From the NCBI RefSeq assembly GCF_004745635.1, contig NZ_SRLB01000019.1, positions 62,001-126,000 on the forward strand: a stretch of DNA of 64,000 nt. The letters are read 5' to 3'. Below are positions 43,541-52,122 of this stretch, piece by piece. Below the pieces are notes generated by a model that made no database searches, was not told the DNA's origin, and worked only from the letters and a program-made list of their open reading frames with translations. The translations under genes were made by a program, and so were the position numbers. The stretch's first letter is position 1, and each line of letters opens with the position of its first letter. Source of the stretch: Methylobacterium nonmethylotrophicum (GTDB lineage: Bacteria; Pseudomonadota; Alphaproteobacteria; Rhizobiales; Beijerinckiaceae).

Positions 43541-44805
43541 TGTGGCTCGCCGACCGCCTCGCCAACCTCGTCTCCGGCCTCGGCGGCCAGCGGGACAAGA
43601 CCACCGGCAACCTGCACGTCCACGTGCCCCGCGCCCGCGCGGAGCTCGACGCCGCCTACCGGGACAACTGGCTCGCCCGCAAGGTCGTCGACATCGTGCC
43701 CTTCGACATGCTCCGGGAGTGGCGCGCCTGGCAGGCGCCGCCGGAGGTCGCGGCGGCGCTCGCCGCGAGCGAGGAGCGCCTGTCCTTGCGCGACCGCCTG
43801 CTGCGGGCCCTGCGCCTCGCGCGCCTCCACGGCGGCGCCGCGCTCCTGATCGGCGACGGCGCCCCGGATCCGGGCCTGCCGCTCGACCCCGAGACGGTCG
43901 GGCAGGGCGCCTTGCGCTACCTCCACGTCCTGCCCCGGGCCGCGATCCAGGCCGGCCCCATCGAGCGCGACCCGCTCTCGCCCTGGTTCGGCGAGCCGAC
44001 GGTCTACACGATCGCCGGGGGGCAGGCGGTGCATCCCTCGCGGGTCGTGCGCCTCCTCGGCGCAGCCCTGCCCGACGCGGAGACCGGGGACGCGTTCGGC
44101 GACAGCGTGCTCCAGGCGCTCCTCGAGGCGATCGACCAGGCGAGCGCGGCCTGCGCCCACATCGCCGCGATGCTGCCCGAGGCCAAGCAGGACGTGATCT
44201 CGGTGCCGGGCCTGTCGCAAGCCCTCTCGACCGAGGACGGCACCCGGCTTCTCACCGAGCGCTTCGCCTACGCGGCGCGGATGAAGGGCCTGTTCGGGAT
44301 GCTGCTCCTCGAGGGCGACGGCCGCTCGCCGGAGGGCGAGCGCTATCAGCAGAAGCAGCTCGACTTCTCGGGCCTGCCGGAGGTGGCGCGCCTCTTCCTG
44401 CAGGTCGCGGCGGGGGCCGCCGACATCCCGGTGACGCGGCTTCTCGGCCAGTCGCCCGCCGGCCTCAACGCCACCGGCGAATCCGACCTGCGCAACTACC
44501 ACGACCACATCGCGGCGCGGCAGGCCGTCGAGCTGACGCCGGCCATCGCCCGCCTCGACCGGCTGCTGATCCGCGACGCCCTCGGGCGCTCGGACCCCGC
44601 CTTGCGCTACGCGTGGCGACCGCTGGCCCAGGCGAGCGAGCGCGAGAAGGCGGAGATCGGCCGTCTCAAGGCCGAGACCGCCGCGACCCTCGCCCGCGAG
44701 GGCGTGGTGCCGCCCGCCGTGCTCGGCCGCGGCGTCGAGGGCTGGCTCTCGGCCGCCGACCTCTTCCCCGGCATCGCCGCGGCCTTCGGCCGGCCGGCGG
44801 GCTGA
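43540..44805 (+). CDS. DUF1073-type portal protein
   Basis: The product is 421 residues; the ATG at 43540 shares its A with the terminase TGA. The DUF1073 portal family is seen in DAAYRDNWLARKVVDIVPFD followed by MLREWRAW, LRLARLHGGAALLIGDG, HPSRVVRLLGAALPD and IPVTRLLGQSPAGLNATGES. Portals of this family (also listed in Pfam as Acb1-like N-terminal because of fused members) form the dodecamer through which DNA enters the capsid. No fused phosphodiesterase is present here. It follows the terminase as in typical head operons. Confidence 0.9.
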   Translation: MWLADRLANLVSGLGGQRDKTTGNLHVHVPRARAELDAAYRDNWLARKVVDIVPFDMLREWRAWQAPPEVAAALAASEERLSLRDRLLRALRLARLHGGAALLIGDGAPDPGLPLDPETVGQGALRYLHVLPRAAIQAGPIERDPLSPWFGEPTVYTIAGGQAVHPSRVVRLLGAALPDAETGDAFGDSVLQALLEAIDQASAACAHIAAMLPEAKQDVISVPGLSQALSTEDGTRLLTERFAYAARMKGLFGMLLLEGDGRSPEGERYQQKQLDFSGLPEVARLFLQVAAGAADIPVTRLLGQSPAGLNATGESDLRNYHDHIAARQAVELTPAIARLDRLLIRDALGRSDPALRYAWRPLAQASEREKAEIGRLKAETAATLAREGVVPPAVLGRGVEGWLSAADLFPGIAAAFGRPAG

Positions 44806-44983
44806 GAGCGGCCTTCCCGACTCCTTCGATCTCCCGAGCGGGCCGACACCGATCCACTTCGGCGAAGAAGGCCCAGATTTCTCCTCTCCCCGCGGGCGGG
44901 GAGAGTGCGCGCAGCCCGGCGTGTGAACCGACGGTCCTGGTCGGGAGCGAAATCAAACCTCCCTCAACGCGAGACGACTCCCC
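44806..44983. repeat. Gap in the head operon with a host-type intergenic hairpin repeat
   Basis: 178 bases without a gene between portal and protease. CTCTCCCCGC (44884-44893) and GCGGGGAGAG (44896-44905) form a perfect hairpin. CTCTCCCC/GGGGAGAG repeats of this kind are common between chromosomal genes of methylobacteria, and a related CCTCCCCC/GGGGGGAGG sequence occurs near 21,890. Confidence 0.55.
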
Positions 44984-45994
44984 ATGCAACTCTTCGACCG
45001 GTTCACCCTCGGCCCCGCGGCCGAGATCGCGGGCGCGCGTCCGCTCGGCAACGGCGCCCTGGTGGTGCAGGCCCGGGCGGCGCGCGCCGGCAACGTCCAG
45101 GTCTATCGCGGCGACGAGGTCGCGCGGCCGGACCTGGCGCAGGTCCGGATCTACCGCGACCCGGACGAGATCTTCCGGCCCGAGTCCCTGCGCAGCTTCG
45201 GCCACAAGCCCGTCACCCTCGACCACCCGCCCGAGGCGGTGACGCCCCGGACCTGGCGCGGGGTCGCCCGCGGCCATGTCGGCGACGAGGTGGTGCGCGA
45301 CGGCGCCTTCGTGCGCATCCCGATGCTGCTCGCCGATTCCGCCGCGATCGCGGCGGTGCAGGCCGGGCGGCGCGAGGTCTCGGTCGGCTACGCCTGCGAC
45401 CTCGACTGGACCCCCGGCACGACCCCGGACGGGGAGCCCTACGACGCCCGCCAGACCCGGGTCGTCGTCGACCACGTCGCGATCGTGGCTCAAGGCCGCG
45501 CCGGACCGGAATGCCGCATCGGCGACGCCGACCTCGCCAGGCGCCTCGCGGACGCCGAGGCCCGGGCGCAGGCCGCCGAGACGCGGGCGCAGGCCGCCGA
45601 GACCGCGCTGGCGCAGCGCGACGGCGAGGTCGCGGCGCTCCGCGCCCGGGTGCCGAACGAGGCGGCCCTCGACGCGCTGGCGGCCGAGCGCGGCGCCCTG
45701 GTGGCGCAGGCCCGCCGGATCCTCGGCGACGCCTTCGATCCCGCCGGCCTCACCCCCGAGGCGATCCGGCGCGCGGCGGTGGCCCGCGCCCTCGGCGAGG
45801 CGGACGCCGCCGCGATGGGCGCCGCCGCGCTCGAGGGCGCCTTCCGGGTGATCGCCGCCGGCCCGCCTCCCGCCGCCGACCCGCTGCGCGACGCCCTGCG
45901 CGACCGCCGCCCCGACGCCCTCACCCCGGAGGCGGCCCACGCCGCCATGGTCGAGACCCTCCGCACCGCCTGGAAACCCGCAGGAGCCCGCTGA
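44984..45994 (+). CDS. DUF2213 capsid maturation protease-like protein
   Basis: The product is 336 residues. The N-terminal half (about 1-180) is a DUF2213 domain: FRPESLRSFGHKPVTLDHP, GRREVSVGYACDLDWTPG and TRVVVDHVAIVAQGRAGPEC; the His and Ser residues in these segments are the presumed catalytic residues. The C-terminal half is a long Ala-rich coiled coil (RRLADAEARAQAAETRAQAA), fitting a scaffold function, so protease and scaffold may be in one chain. It ends overlapping the next gene by one base. Confidence 0.8.
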   Translation: MQLFDRFTLGPAAEIAGARPLGNGALVVQARAARAGNVQVYRGDEVARPDLAQVRIYRDPDEIFRPESLRSFGHKPVTLDHPPEAVTPRTWRGVARGHVGDEVVRDGAFVRIPMLLADSAAIAAVQAGRREVSVGYACDLDWTPGTTPDGEPYDARQTRVVVDHVAIVAQGRAGPECRIGDADLARRLADAEARAQAAETRAQAAETALAQRDGEVAALRARVPNEAALDALAAERGALVAQARRILGDAFDPAGLTPEAIRRAAVARALGEADAAAMGAAALEGAFRVIAAGPPPAADPLRDALRDRRPDALTPEAAHAAMVETLRTAWKPAGAR

Positions 45995-46437
45995 TGCCCC
46001 CCGTCCAGACCAGCTATCCCGACCGCCCGGCCGCCGCCTACGAGGGCATGCTGGCCGACCAGAATCCGGCCACGATCCTCAGCCGCACCGTCGAGACCCC
46101 GGAGGGCATCGGCTTCGGCCGCGCCGCCTTCCAGGGCGCCCGCGACGAGGGCATCGCCGCCGCGGGCGCGATCTTCCGCGGCATCGTGCTGGCCGACCGC
46201 AACGCGCGGCCGAGCCCGAGCGGGGCCGACCTCTTCGCCAGGGGCGAGACCGCGCCCGTGCTGGTGCGCGGCGCCGTCTGGGTCGTCACGGCGTCCGCCG
46301 CGAGCGCCGGCAGTCCCGCCTACGTCACGCCCGCCGGCGCGGTCACGGCCAGCGCCTCCGGCACCACCCCGGTCCCGAACGCCCTGTTCGACACCTCCGC
46401 GCCCGCCGGCGGCCTCGTCCGCCTGCGCCTGAACTGA
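45994..46437 (+). CDS. Phage structural protein, DUF2190-like (capsid decoration)
   Basis: The product is 147 residues. It starts with VQTSYPDRPAAAYEGMLADQ, then has IGFGRAAFQGARDEGIAAAG and RGAVWVVTASAASAGSPAY, a beta-rich layout resembling DUF2190/decoration or capsid-stabilising proteins that sit between protease and coat genes. The ending GLVRLRLN is also typical. It lies directly upstream of the major capsid gene. Family named by pattern and position; direct proof would need a profile search. Confidence 0.65.
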   Translation: MPPVQTSYPDRPAAAYEGMLADQNPATILSRTVETPEGIGFGRAAFQGARDEGIAAAGAIFRGIVLADRNARPSPSGADLFARGETAPVLVRGAVWVVTASAASAGSPAYVTPAGAVTASASGTTPVPNALFDTSAPAGGLVRLRLN

Positions 46438-46451
46438 ACGAGGCACGAGCC

Positions 46452-47399
46452 ATGACCCGCCCCCTCCTCACCGACGCGCCCCGGGCACTCGCCTTCCTGG
46501 TCAGCCAGCAGGCCTTCATCGAGCCGACCGTCTACCGGGCGCAGTACCCGGCGATCCGCTACCCGCGCCTCGTGCCGGTCGACACCGCGGCGCCCGAATG
46601 GGTGCCGACCGTGACCTACTTCTCGGTCGACCGGGTCGGGCAGGCGACCTGGGTCCACGGCGCCGCCGCCGACCTGCCGAAGGCCGAGCTCACGCGCCGC
46701 CAGCACGAGACCGCCGTCGCCATGGCGGGGATCGGCTACGGCTACGACCTGGAGGAGCTCGGCAAGGCCCAGCTCCTCGGCATGACTCTCGACGCCGACA
46801 AGGCCGACGCGGCCCGGCTCGCCTCGGAGGAGTTCATCGACCAAGTCGCGCTCCTGGGCGATCCGGCGAAGGGCTTCTCCGGCCTCCTCAACCATCCGGG
46901 CGTGACGGTGGGCAGCGCCGCCGCCACGGGCGCCAACGGCAGCACCGCCTGGGCCCAGAAGAGCCCGGAGCAGATCCTCGCCGACGTCAACGGCCAGCTG
47001 ATCGGCATCTTCACCGGCTCGAACACCGTCGAGATGGCCGACACCCTGCTGCTCCCCTACGAGCAGATGCTCGGCATCGGCCTGCGCCGCCTCGACGGGA
47101 TCAGCCCGCTCACGCTCCTCGACTGGATCCGGCGCCACAACGTCTACACCCTGGAGACCGGGCAGGACCTGACGGTCTACGGCGTGCGGGCGCTCGAGAC
47201 CGCCGGCACCGGCGGCACCGCCCGGATGGTCGCGTATCGCCGCGACCCCTCGGTGCTGAAGCTGTGGCTGCCGATGCCGTTCCGGTTCTTCCCGGCCTGG
47301 CAGACCGGCCCGTGGCGCTTCGAGGTGCCGGGCGCCTTCCGGCTCGGCGGCCTCGACATCCGCCGGCCCGCCGCCTGCCGCTACCTCGACGGCATCTGA
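46452..47399 (+). CDS. DUF2184-type major capsid protein
   Basis: The product is 315 residues. Conserved landmarks are EPTVYRAQYPAIRYPRLVPV, the central GYGYDLEELGKAQLLGM, MADTLLLPYEQMLGIGLRRL and the C-terminal RFFPAWQTGPWRFEVPG and FRLGGLDIRRP, matching the DUF2184 coat family, which has an HK97-like fold. It forms the capsid shell. Its order after portal, protease and decoration gene is as expected. The start is ATG 46452 with GAGGCACGAGCC before it. Confidence 0.88.
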   Translation: MTRPLLTDAPRALAFLVSQQAFIEPTVYRAQYPAIRYPRLVPVDTAAPEWVPTVTYFSVDRVGQATWVHGAAADLPKAELTRRQHETAVAMAGIGYGYDLEELGKAQLLGMTLDADKADAARLASEEFIDQVALLGDPAKGFSGLLNHPGVTVGSAAATGANGSTAWAQKSPEQILADVNGQLIGIFTGSNTVEMADTLLLPYEQMLGIGLRRLDGISPLTLLDWIRRHNVYTLETGQDLTVYGVRALETAGTGGTARMVAYRRDPSVLKLWLPMPFRFFPAWQTGPWRFEVPGAFRLGGLDIRRPAACRYLDGI

Positions 47400-47412
47400 A
47401 GGGAGGCGCGCC

Positions 47413-47682
47413 ATGATGCGGGTGACGAACCACGCGGCCGGTCCCCGGCTGGTCTGGCCGAAGGGGGCGCGAGCCCCCCGGCTCCTCGTGCCGGGCGAGA
47501 GCGCGGTGATCGCGCTCCCCGACCGGCCGGACCCCTGCCTCGCCGCCTGGGAGGCGGCGGGGGAGGTGCGGGTCGAGGCGGCGGATCCCGGGACCGGGCC
47601 GCAGGAAGCGCCGTCGCAGGAGCCGGCGCCGCGGCCGGAGCGGCGCCGGGGCCGCGAGCGGCTGACGGACGGGGAGGCGTGA
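47413..47682 (+). CDS. Small head protein of unknown function
   Basis: The product is 89 residues. The first 60 residues (VTNHAAGPRLVWPKGARAPR, LLVPGESAVIALPDRPDP) form a small beta domain like those of head-completion proteins, and the rest is Pro/Glu/Arg-rich and likely disordered. It lies between the coat gene and the DUF4054 gene, one base from the latter. No named family recognised. Confidence 0.6.
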   Translation: MMRVTNHAAGPRLVWPKGARAPRLLVPGESAVIALPDRPDPCLAAWEAAGEVRVEAADPGTGPQEAPSQEPAPRPERRRGRERLTDGEA

Positions 47683-47683
47683 G

Positions 47684-48058
47684 ATGGCGGAGGCGATCAC
47701 GCCCGACGCCTTCCGGGCCCGCTTCCCGGCCTTCGCGGGGGTTCCCGACGCCGCCATCGCCGGGGCGCTGGCGGAGGCGGCCCCCCGGATCGGCGCGGGC
47801 TGGCAACCGGCCGACGCCGTCCTCGGGCGGATGCTGCATGCCGCCCATACCCTCACCCTCGACGGGCAGGGTGGCCCGGAGGCCGAGCTCGCCCGGGCGG
47901 GCGCCCTCGACCTCAAGGCCCTGCGCAGCGGCACGCTCCATCTCGAGCGCCGCGACCCGCCCGCCGAAGACCTGCCGGGGACGCTGGGGCTCACCTCCTA
48001 CGGGCGGCGCTTCCACGAGGTGATGCGCCGCAACGGCCTCGGCGTGGCGGTGGTGTGA
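47684..48058 (+). CDS. DUF4054-type head-tail connector protein
   Basis: The product is 124 residues. ITPDAFRARFPAFAGVPDAA and ADAVLGRMLHAAHTLTLDGQ, with GTLGLTSYGRRFHEVMRRN at the end, match DUF4054, the small helical adaptor that binds under the portal ring. Its place after the coat gene fits. The stop overlaps the next start by one base. Confidence 0.8.
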   Translation: MAEAITPDAFRARFPAFAGVPDAAIAGALAEAAPRIGAGWQPADAVLGRMLHAAHTLTLDGQGGPEAELARAGALDLKALRSGTLHLERRDPPAEDLPGTLGLTSYGRRFHEVMRRNGLGVAVV

Positions 48059-48360
48059 TGGGCCTCCTCGACGGACTCGGCCGCCATCTCGGGGACGTCC
48101 TGGCCGTCCTCTTCGACGACGCCGTCCTGCATCGGGCCGGCGTCGCGGACGAACCGGTCCGGGCCCGGCGCGACGGCGCCCGGGAGGCGAGCGAGGAGCC
48201 GGGCCTCCCGGGCCGCCTGGTGCGGATCATCGTGCTGACGCCCGGCCCCGCGCCGGATCCCGACGACGAGATCACCCTGGCGGGGACCCGCTACCGCATC
48301 GTCGCGGTGGAGACCGACCCCGCCGGCAGCCACGCCATCATCCAGGGACGACCATTGTGA
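48058..48360 (+). CDS. Head closure-like protein
   Basis: The product is 100 residues from ATG 48058, overlapping the DUF4054 stop. A helical start (LLDGLGRHLGDVLAVLFDDA) precedes beta strands (GRLVRIIVLTPGPAPD, EITLAGTRYRIVAVETDPAG). The size and order suggest a stopper/head-closure protein between the connector and the tail. Family not certain. Confidence 0.6.
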   Translation: MGLLDGLGRHLGDVLAVLFDDAVLHRAGVADEPVRARRDGAREASEEPGLPGRLVRIIVLTPGPAPDPDDEITLAGTRYRIVAVETDPAGSHAIIQGRPL

Positions 48361-48641
48361 TGCCGAGAGCCGAGACCGGTCCCCTCCAGGCGCGGCTCGC
48401 GCGCCTCGCCCGCACCGGCAGCGACGCCGCGCGGGCCCGCGCGCGAGACGCTGCCGCCGCCCTCGCGGCGGACATCGCGCAGGCGCTGCCGGACGGGCGC
48501 GCCGAGGCGGCGCCGACGCCGGGCGGCAGCGCCGTCACGGTCGAGGCGCCGGGCCTCGCCGCGCGGGAATTCGGCACCGCGACCCGGAGCGCCCGCCCGG
48601 TGATCGGTCCGGCCGTCGCGCGCCTCCCCGGGGGGGCGTGA
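48360..48641 (+). CDS. Small HK97-gp10-like protein
   Basis: The product is 93 residues: a helical, Arg/Ala-rich N-terminus (RARARDAAAALAADIAQALP) and strands with TVEAPGLAAREFGTATRSAR, which recalls the C-terminal loop of HK97 gp10-like tail completion proteins. Its position between the head-closure and DUF3168 genes agrees. The start overlaps the previous stop by one base and the stop overlaps the next start. Confidence 0.55.
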   Translation: MPRAETGPLQARLARLARTGSDAARARARDAAAALAADIAQALPDGRAEAAPTPGGSAVTVEAPGLAAREFGTATRSARPVIGPAVARLPGGA

Positions 48642-49060
48642 TGGCCGGCCTCGACCTCTCGCCGGACGTGCTCCGGGCGGTGCGCGCCCGCCTCCTCGCC
48701 GATCCGCCCCTGCGCGCCCTCGTCGGCGGCCGGGTGCGCGAGGCGGTGAGCGCGCGCGAGGAATGGCCGTTCCTGCGCGTCGATCCGCCGGAGGTGAGCC
48801 CCTACGAGGCGCAACGCTGGCGCGGCTGCGCCTGCCGCCTGACGGTCCACGCCTTCCTGCGCGGCGCCCGCGGCCTCGGGCCGGTGCAGGCGCTGCTTGC
48901 CGCCGTGGCCCAGGCCCTCGACGAGGCCGACCTCACCCTCGACCGCGGCGAACTGCTCTGGATCGCCCACGAGCGCAGCCTGGTGCTGCCGGAGCCCCTC
49001 GGGCCCGGCTCCTGGCACGGCGTCGCCCGCTTCGCCGCCGTCGCGGCCGAGACGACCTGA
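48641..49060 (+). CDS. DUF3168-type tail terminator protein
   Basis: The product is 139 residues. VLRAVRARLLADPPLRALVG, EEWPFLRVDPPEVSPYEAQ and CACRLTVHAFLRGARGLGP, with LDRGELLWIAHERSLVLPEP, match DUF3168 proteins, which cap the head-proximal end of the tail tube. ATG 48641 overlaps the upstream stop. A 27-base gap then leads to the tail tube gene. Confidence 0.8.
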   Translation: MAGLDLSPDVLRAVRARLLADPPLRALVGGRVREAVSAREEWPFLRVDPPEVSPYEAQRWRGCACRLTVHAFLRGARGLGPVQALLAAVAQALDEADLTLDRGELLWIAHERSLVLPEPLGPGSWHGVARFAAVAAETT

Positions 49061-49087
49061 CCCTCCAACCCTCCCGGGAGACCCGCC

Positions 49088-49534
49088 ATGACCCAGCCCG
49101 CCACCCTGCCGTTCTCGGCGATCGCCGTGAAGCTCGAGAGCCCGACCACCGCCGACACCTTCGAGGCGCCCTGCGGCCTCACCGAGCGCGCGGTGCAGTT
49201 CACCAAGGAGACCAACAGCGCCGTCGTGCCGGACTGCGCCAACGAGGACGCCGCCCCCTTCGTCGAGCGGGTCGCGGTCTCGAAATCCGTCGCGGTCTCC
49301 GGCAAGGGCGTGATGGCCCGCCAGAGCATCGCCCGCTGGCGCGCCGCCTTCGAGGCGGACGCCCCGGTCAAGGCCCGGGTCGAGGTGGCCGGCACCGCCG
49401 CCGAGGGCGGCGGCCATTGGGACGGGCTCTTCCACCTCACGAGCTTCGAGGTCGGCGCCGTGCGGGGCGAGCGCTGCAGCGTCGCGGTGGCGATGCAGTC
49501 GACCGGGCCGGTGCCCTTCACGGCCGCCGCGTGA
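49088..49534 (+). CDS. Major tail tube protein
   Basis: The product is 148 residues. AVKLESPTTADTFEAPCGLT, VSKSVAVSGKGVMARQSIAR and GLFHLTSFEVGAVRGERCSV match the phage tail tube family of siphoviruses and GTAs (gp9-like). It is encoded between the tail terminator and the assembly chaperone, as usual. The CGLTERAVQFTKETNSAVVP segment is characteristic of tube loops. Confidence 0.82.
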   Translation: MTQPATLPFSAIAVKLESPTTADTFEAPCGLTERAVQFTKETNSAVVPDCANEDAAPFVERVAVSKSVAVSGKGVMARQSIARWRAAFEADAPVKARVEVAGTAAEGGGHWDGLFHLTSFEVGAVRGERCSVAVAMQSTGPVPFTAAA

Positions 49535-49541
49535 GGCGCTC

Positions 49542-50108
49542 ATGAGCCGCGACGGCCATATCGACCTCGACCTCGACGGCACCACCCGGCGCTTCCGCCT
49601 CGCCATCGGCGACCTCGAGGCGCTCCAGGAGGCGACCGGGGCGGGGCCGGCCGCCCTGCTGCACGGCTTCCATGCCGGCCGGCGCTACCGCTTCCGCGAC
49701 GTGCGCGACGTGCTGCGCCTGGGGCTCATCGGCGGCGGCACCCCGGTGCCGCAGGCCCACGCCATCGCCCGGAGTCTCGACGGGCTGCCCTGCATCCCGC
49801 TCATCGCCAAGGCCGCCCTGGTGCTGGCCGCGGGCCTCGAGGGCGCCGAGGACGAGCGGGTCGGCCGGCCCGCCGGCGCGGCCGGGCCGGAGGGCCGGAT
49901 CGCCTTCGCGGCCTTCTACGCGGCCGCCGCCGCCATGGGCCTGCCCGCCGCCGACCTGCGGGCGATGAGCCTGTGGCAGCTCGCCGCCTATATCGACGGC
50001 TTCAACCGCGCCCGCGACCCGGAGGCGGCGCAGGACCTGACGCCGCAGGAGGAGGACGCGCTCTGGGCTTGGCTCCAGGGCGCCGGGCACGAGGGACCGC
50101 CCGCATGA
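49542..50108 (+). CDS. GTA gp10-like tail assembly chaperone
   Basis: The product is 188 residues. The first part (LDLDGTTRRFRLAIGDLEAL, GAGPAALLHGFHAGRRYRFR) matches the GTA_gp10 family; the second (RIAFAAFYAAAAAMGLPAAD, MSLWQLAAYIDGFNRARDPE) matches the fused assembly-chaperone extension that in other phages is a separate short ORF. Here both are in one chain and no frameshift site is needed. The stop overlaps the tape measure start in ATGA. Confidence 0.82.
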   Translation: MSRDGHIDLDLDGTTRRFRLAIGDLEALQEATGAGPAALLHGFHAGRRYRFRDVRDVLRLGLIGGGTPVPQAHAIARSLDGLPCIPLIAKAALVLAAGLEGAEDERVGRPAGAAGPEGRIAFAAFYAAAAAMGLPAADLRAMSLWQLAAYIDGFNRARDPEAAQDLTPQEEDALWAWLQGAGHEGPPA

Positions 50109-51463
50109 CGACCGAGATCGAGCGCCTGGTGGTCTCGCTCGAGGCCAATGTCGAGGCCTACGAGCGCGAGCTCGCCCGGGCCGGGCCGGTGGCCGAGCGG
50201 GCGATGGGGCAGGCCGAGCAGGCGGTCGAGGCCGGGGCCGGCCGCATCGGGGCCGCGATGGCCCGCGCGGGCGCCGAGGTGCGCGACGAGCTCGCCCGTA
50301 TGGCCGGAGCCGAGACCCTGGGCCGGCTCCAGCGCGCGGCCGAGCAGGTCGCCGCCCTGCCGGCCGCGGCCGGCGACGGCGCCGCCCTGCGGCGGGTCGA
50401 CGAGGCGGTCGGCGGTCTCACCGCCCGCCTCGGAGAGGCCGGGGCCGCCTCCCGGGAGGCGGTGGCAGGGTTCGAGGCGGTGGCGGGCGCCGTCGGCGGG
50501 ATCGCCGCCAAGATTCCTGCCGCCGCCGATCTTGTCGAGGATCTCGGCCGGCGGGTGCGGGCGGCCTCGCAAGGCGGCGCGGCGATCCGCGCCCGCATCG
50601 CCGACGCCTTCGCGATCAGCGACGCGGAACCCCGCGGCAGCTTCGCCCCGGCCCTCGCCGCCGAGGCCCCGCCCGCACCGGCACCCGCCCGGACCCCGGC
50701 GCGGACGGCCCCGGCCAGGGCCGCGGCGGAGGAGGGCGACGACGCCTTCCGCAGCGAGGTCGCCCGCCTGACCCGGCGCACCGGCGCCCTGAAGGTCGAA
50801 GCCGAGGCGGTCGGCCGCGAGGAGGGGGCGGCGGCCCAGGCCGAGGCGGCGTTCCGCCTGCTCGAGGCGGCCAAGAAGGCCGACCTCGCGGTGACGCCGG
50901 CCCTGCGCGAGGAGGTCGACCGGGTGGCCGAGGCCTACGGGCAAGCCACCGCCCAGGTCGCCCGGGCGGAGGCCGCCCAGCGCGCCGCCCAATCCGCCTC
51001 GCGGGAACTCGGGGCGGCGCTGTCCGACAGCTTCAAGGGCGCGATCCTGCACGGCGAGCGCCTGACCAGCGTGATCGCGCGGCTCGCCACCACGCTCGCG
51101 AGCCGGGGCATCGACCGGGCCTTCGACGGCCTGTTCGGCCGCGGCGGCCCGGCCGGCGACTTCATCGGAGACGCGCTCGGCCAGCTCGGCCTGACCCCGA
51201 ACCCGACCGGCCGCGCCGCCGGCGGCCCGGTGACGCCGGGCGTCGCCTACACGGTGGGCGAGAGCGGGCGCGAGACCTTCGTGCCGCTCCAGCCCGGGCG
51301 CATCCTGCCGGCGGCCCACGGCGTCGCGCCGCCGGCCCCCGCCCCGACCGTCCGCGTCTCGGTGTCGATCGCCACCCCGGACGCCCCGAGCTTCGCGCGC
51401 TCGGAGGCGCAGGTCACCGCCGCCCTGGCGCGGGCGGTCCAGCGCGGCCTGCGGAGCCTGTGA
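50105..51463 (+). CDS. Tail tape measure protein
   Basis: The product is 452 residues. It opens with IERLVVSLEANVEAYERELA, a standard start for tape measures of this class, and is a long Ala-rich helix with a Pro/Ala linker at about 185-215. The C-terminal part has a hydrophobic GIDRAFDGLFGRGGPAGDFI and the AAGGPVTPGVAYTVGESGRE motif seen in such proteins. By the known length rule (about 0.15 nm per residue) this suggests a tail of roughly 65-70 nm, short for a siphovirus. Confidence 0.85.
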   Translation: MTTEIERLVVSLEANVEAYERELARAGPVAERAMGQAEQAVEAGAGRIGAAMARAGAEVRDELARMAGAETLGRLQRAAEQVAALPAAAGDGAALRRVDEAVGGLTARLGEAGAASREAVAGFEAVAGAVGGIAAKIPAAADLVEDLGRRVRAASQGGAAIRARIADAFAISDAEPRGSFAPALAAEAPPAPAPARTPARTAPARAAAEEGDDAFRSEVARLTRRTGALKVEAEAVGREEGAAAQAEAAFRLLEAAKKADLAVTPALREEVDRVAEAYGQATAQVARAEAAQRAAQSASRELGAALSDSFKGAILHGERLTSVIARLATTLASRGIDRAFDGLFGRGGPAGDFIGDALGQLGLTPNPTGRAAGGPVTPGVAYTVGESGRETFVPLQPGRILPAAHGVAPPAPAPTVRVSVSIATPDAPSFARSEAQVTAALARAVQRGLRSL

Positions 51464-51467
51464 CGCG

Positions 51468-52103
51468 ATGCCGAGCCCCTTCCACGAGGTGCGCTTCCCC
51501 CTCAACCTCTCCTACGGCTCCCGCGGCGGGCCGGAGCGGCGCACCGAGATCGTGACCCTCGGCTCCGGCGACGAGGAGCGCAACGCCCTCTGGCGCCACT
51601 CCCGCCGCAGCTACAATGCGGGGCCGGCCCTGCGCCGGGCCGAGGACGTCGCCGTGCTGATCGCGTTCTTCGAGGAACGCCGGGGCCCGCTCTACGGATT
51701 CCGCTGGCGCGACACCTTCGACCACGCCTCCGCGCCGCCCGGAACCCCGATCCGCCCGACCGACCAGGCGCTCGGCCGCGGCGACGGGACCCGCACGGCG
51801 TTCGCGCTGCAGAAGACCTATGGCGGCGCCTTCGCGCCCTATGCGAGGCCGATCGTGAAGCCCGTCGCCGGCACGGTGCGGGTCGCCCTCGACGGGGTCG
51901 AGCAGGGGGCCGACCGCTTCACGCTCGATCCGGCGACCGGCCTCGTCACCTTCCGGGTGGCGCCTGCGGTCGGGGCCGCGGTGACGGCGGGCTTCGCCTT
52001 CGACGTGCCGGTGCGCTTCGCCACCGACCGCCTCAGCATCGACCACCAGGCGGTCCTCGCCGGGCTGGTCGCCGACATTCCGGTCATCGAGCTGCGCCGA
52101 TGA
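51468..52103 (+). CDS. DUF2460 distal tail protein (RcGTA gp12-like)
   Basis: The product is 211 residues. SPFHEVRFPLNLSYGSRGGP, EERNALWRHSRRSYNAG, LYGFRWRDTFDHASAP and FALQKTYGGAFAPYARPIVK with VRFATDRLSIDHQ are the family signatures of GTA gp12 (TIGR02217). This protein forms the distal end of the tail tube. It begins 4 bases after the tape measure stop and is followed by gp13 after a short duplicated spacer. Confidence 0.93.
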   Translation: MPSPFHEVRFPLNLSYGSRGGPERRTEIVTLGSGDEERNALWRHSRRSYNAGPALRRAEDVAVLIAFFEERRGPLYGFRWRDTFDHASAPPGTPIRPTDQALGRGDGTRTAFALQKTYGGAFAPYARPIVKPVAGTVRVALDGVEQGADRFTLDPATGLVTFRVAPAVGAAVTAGFAFDVPVRFATDRLSIDHQAVLAGLVADIPVIELRR

Positions 52104-52122
52104 TGCCGATCGAGCCGCGCCG

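Noticed and set aside
43540..44805. Anti-CBASS nuclease (Acb1) activity of the portal gene
   Set aside because: Only the portal-type DUF1073 part is present; no fused 2H phosphoesterase HxT motifs are visible.
49542..50108. Programmed frameshift in the tail assembly chaperone
   Set aside because: Both halves are in one continuous frame, so no slippage is needed, and no slippery sequence is evident.
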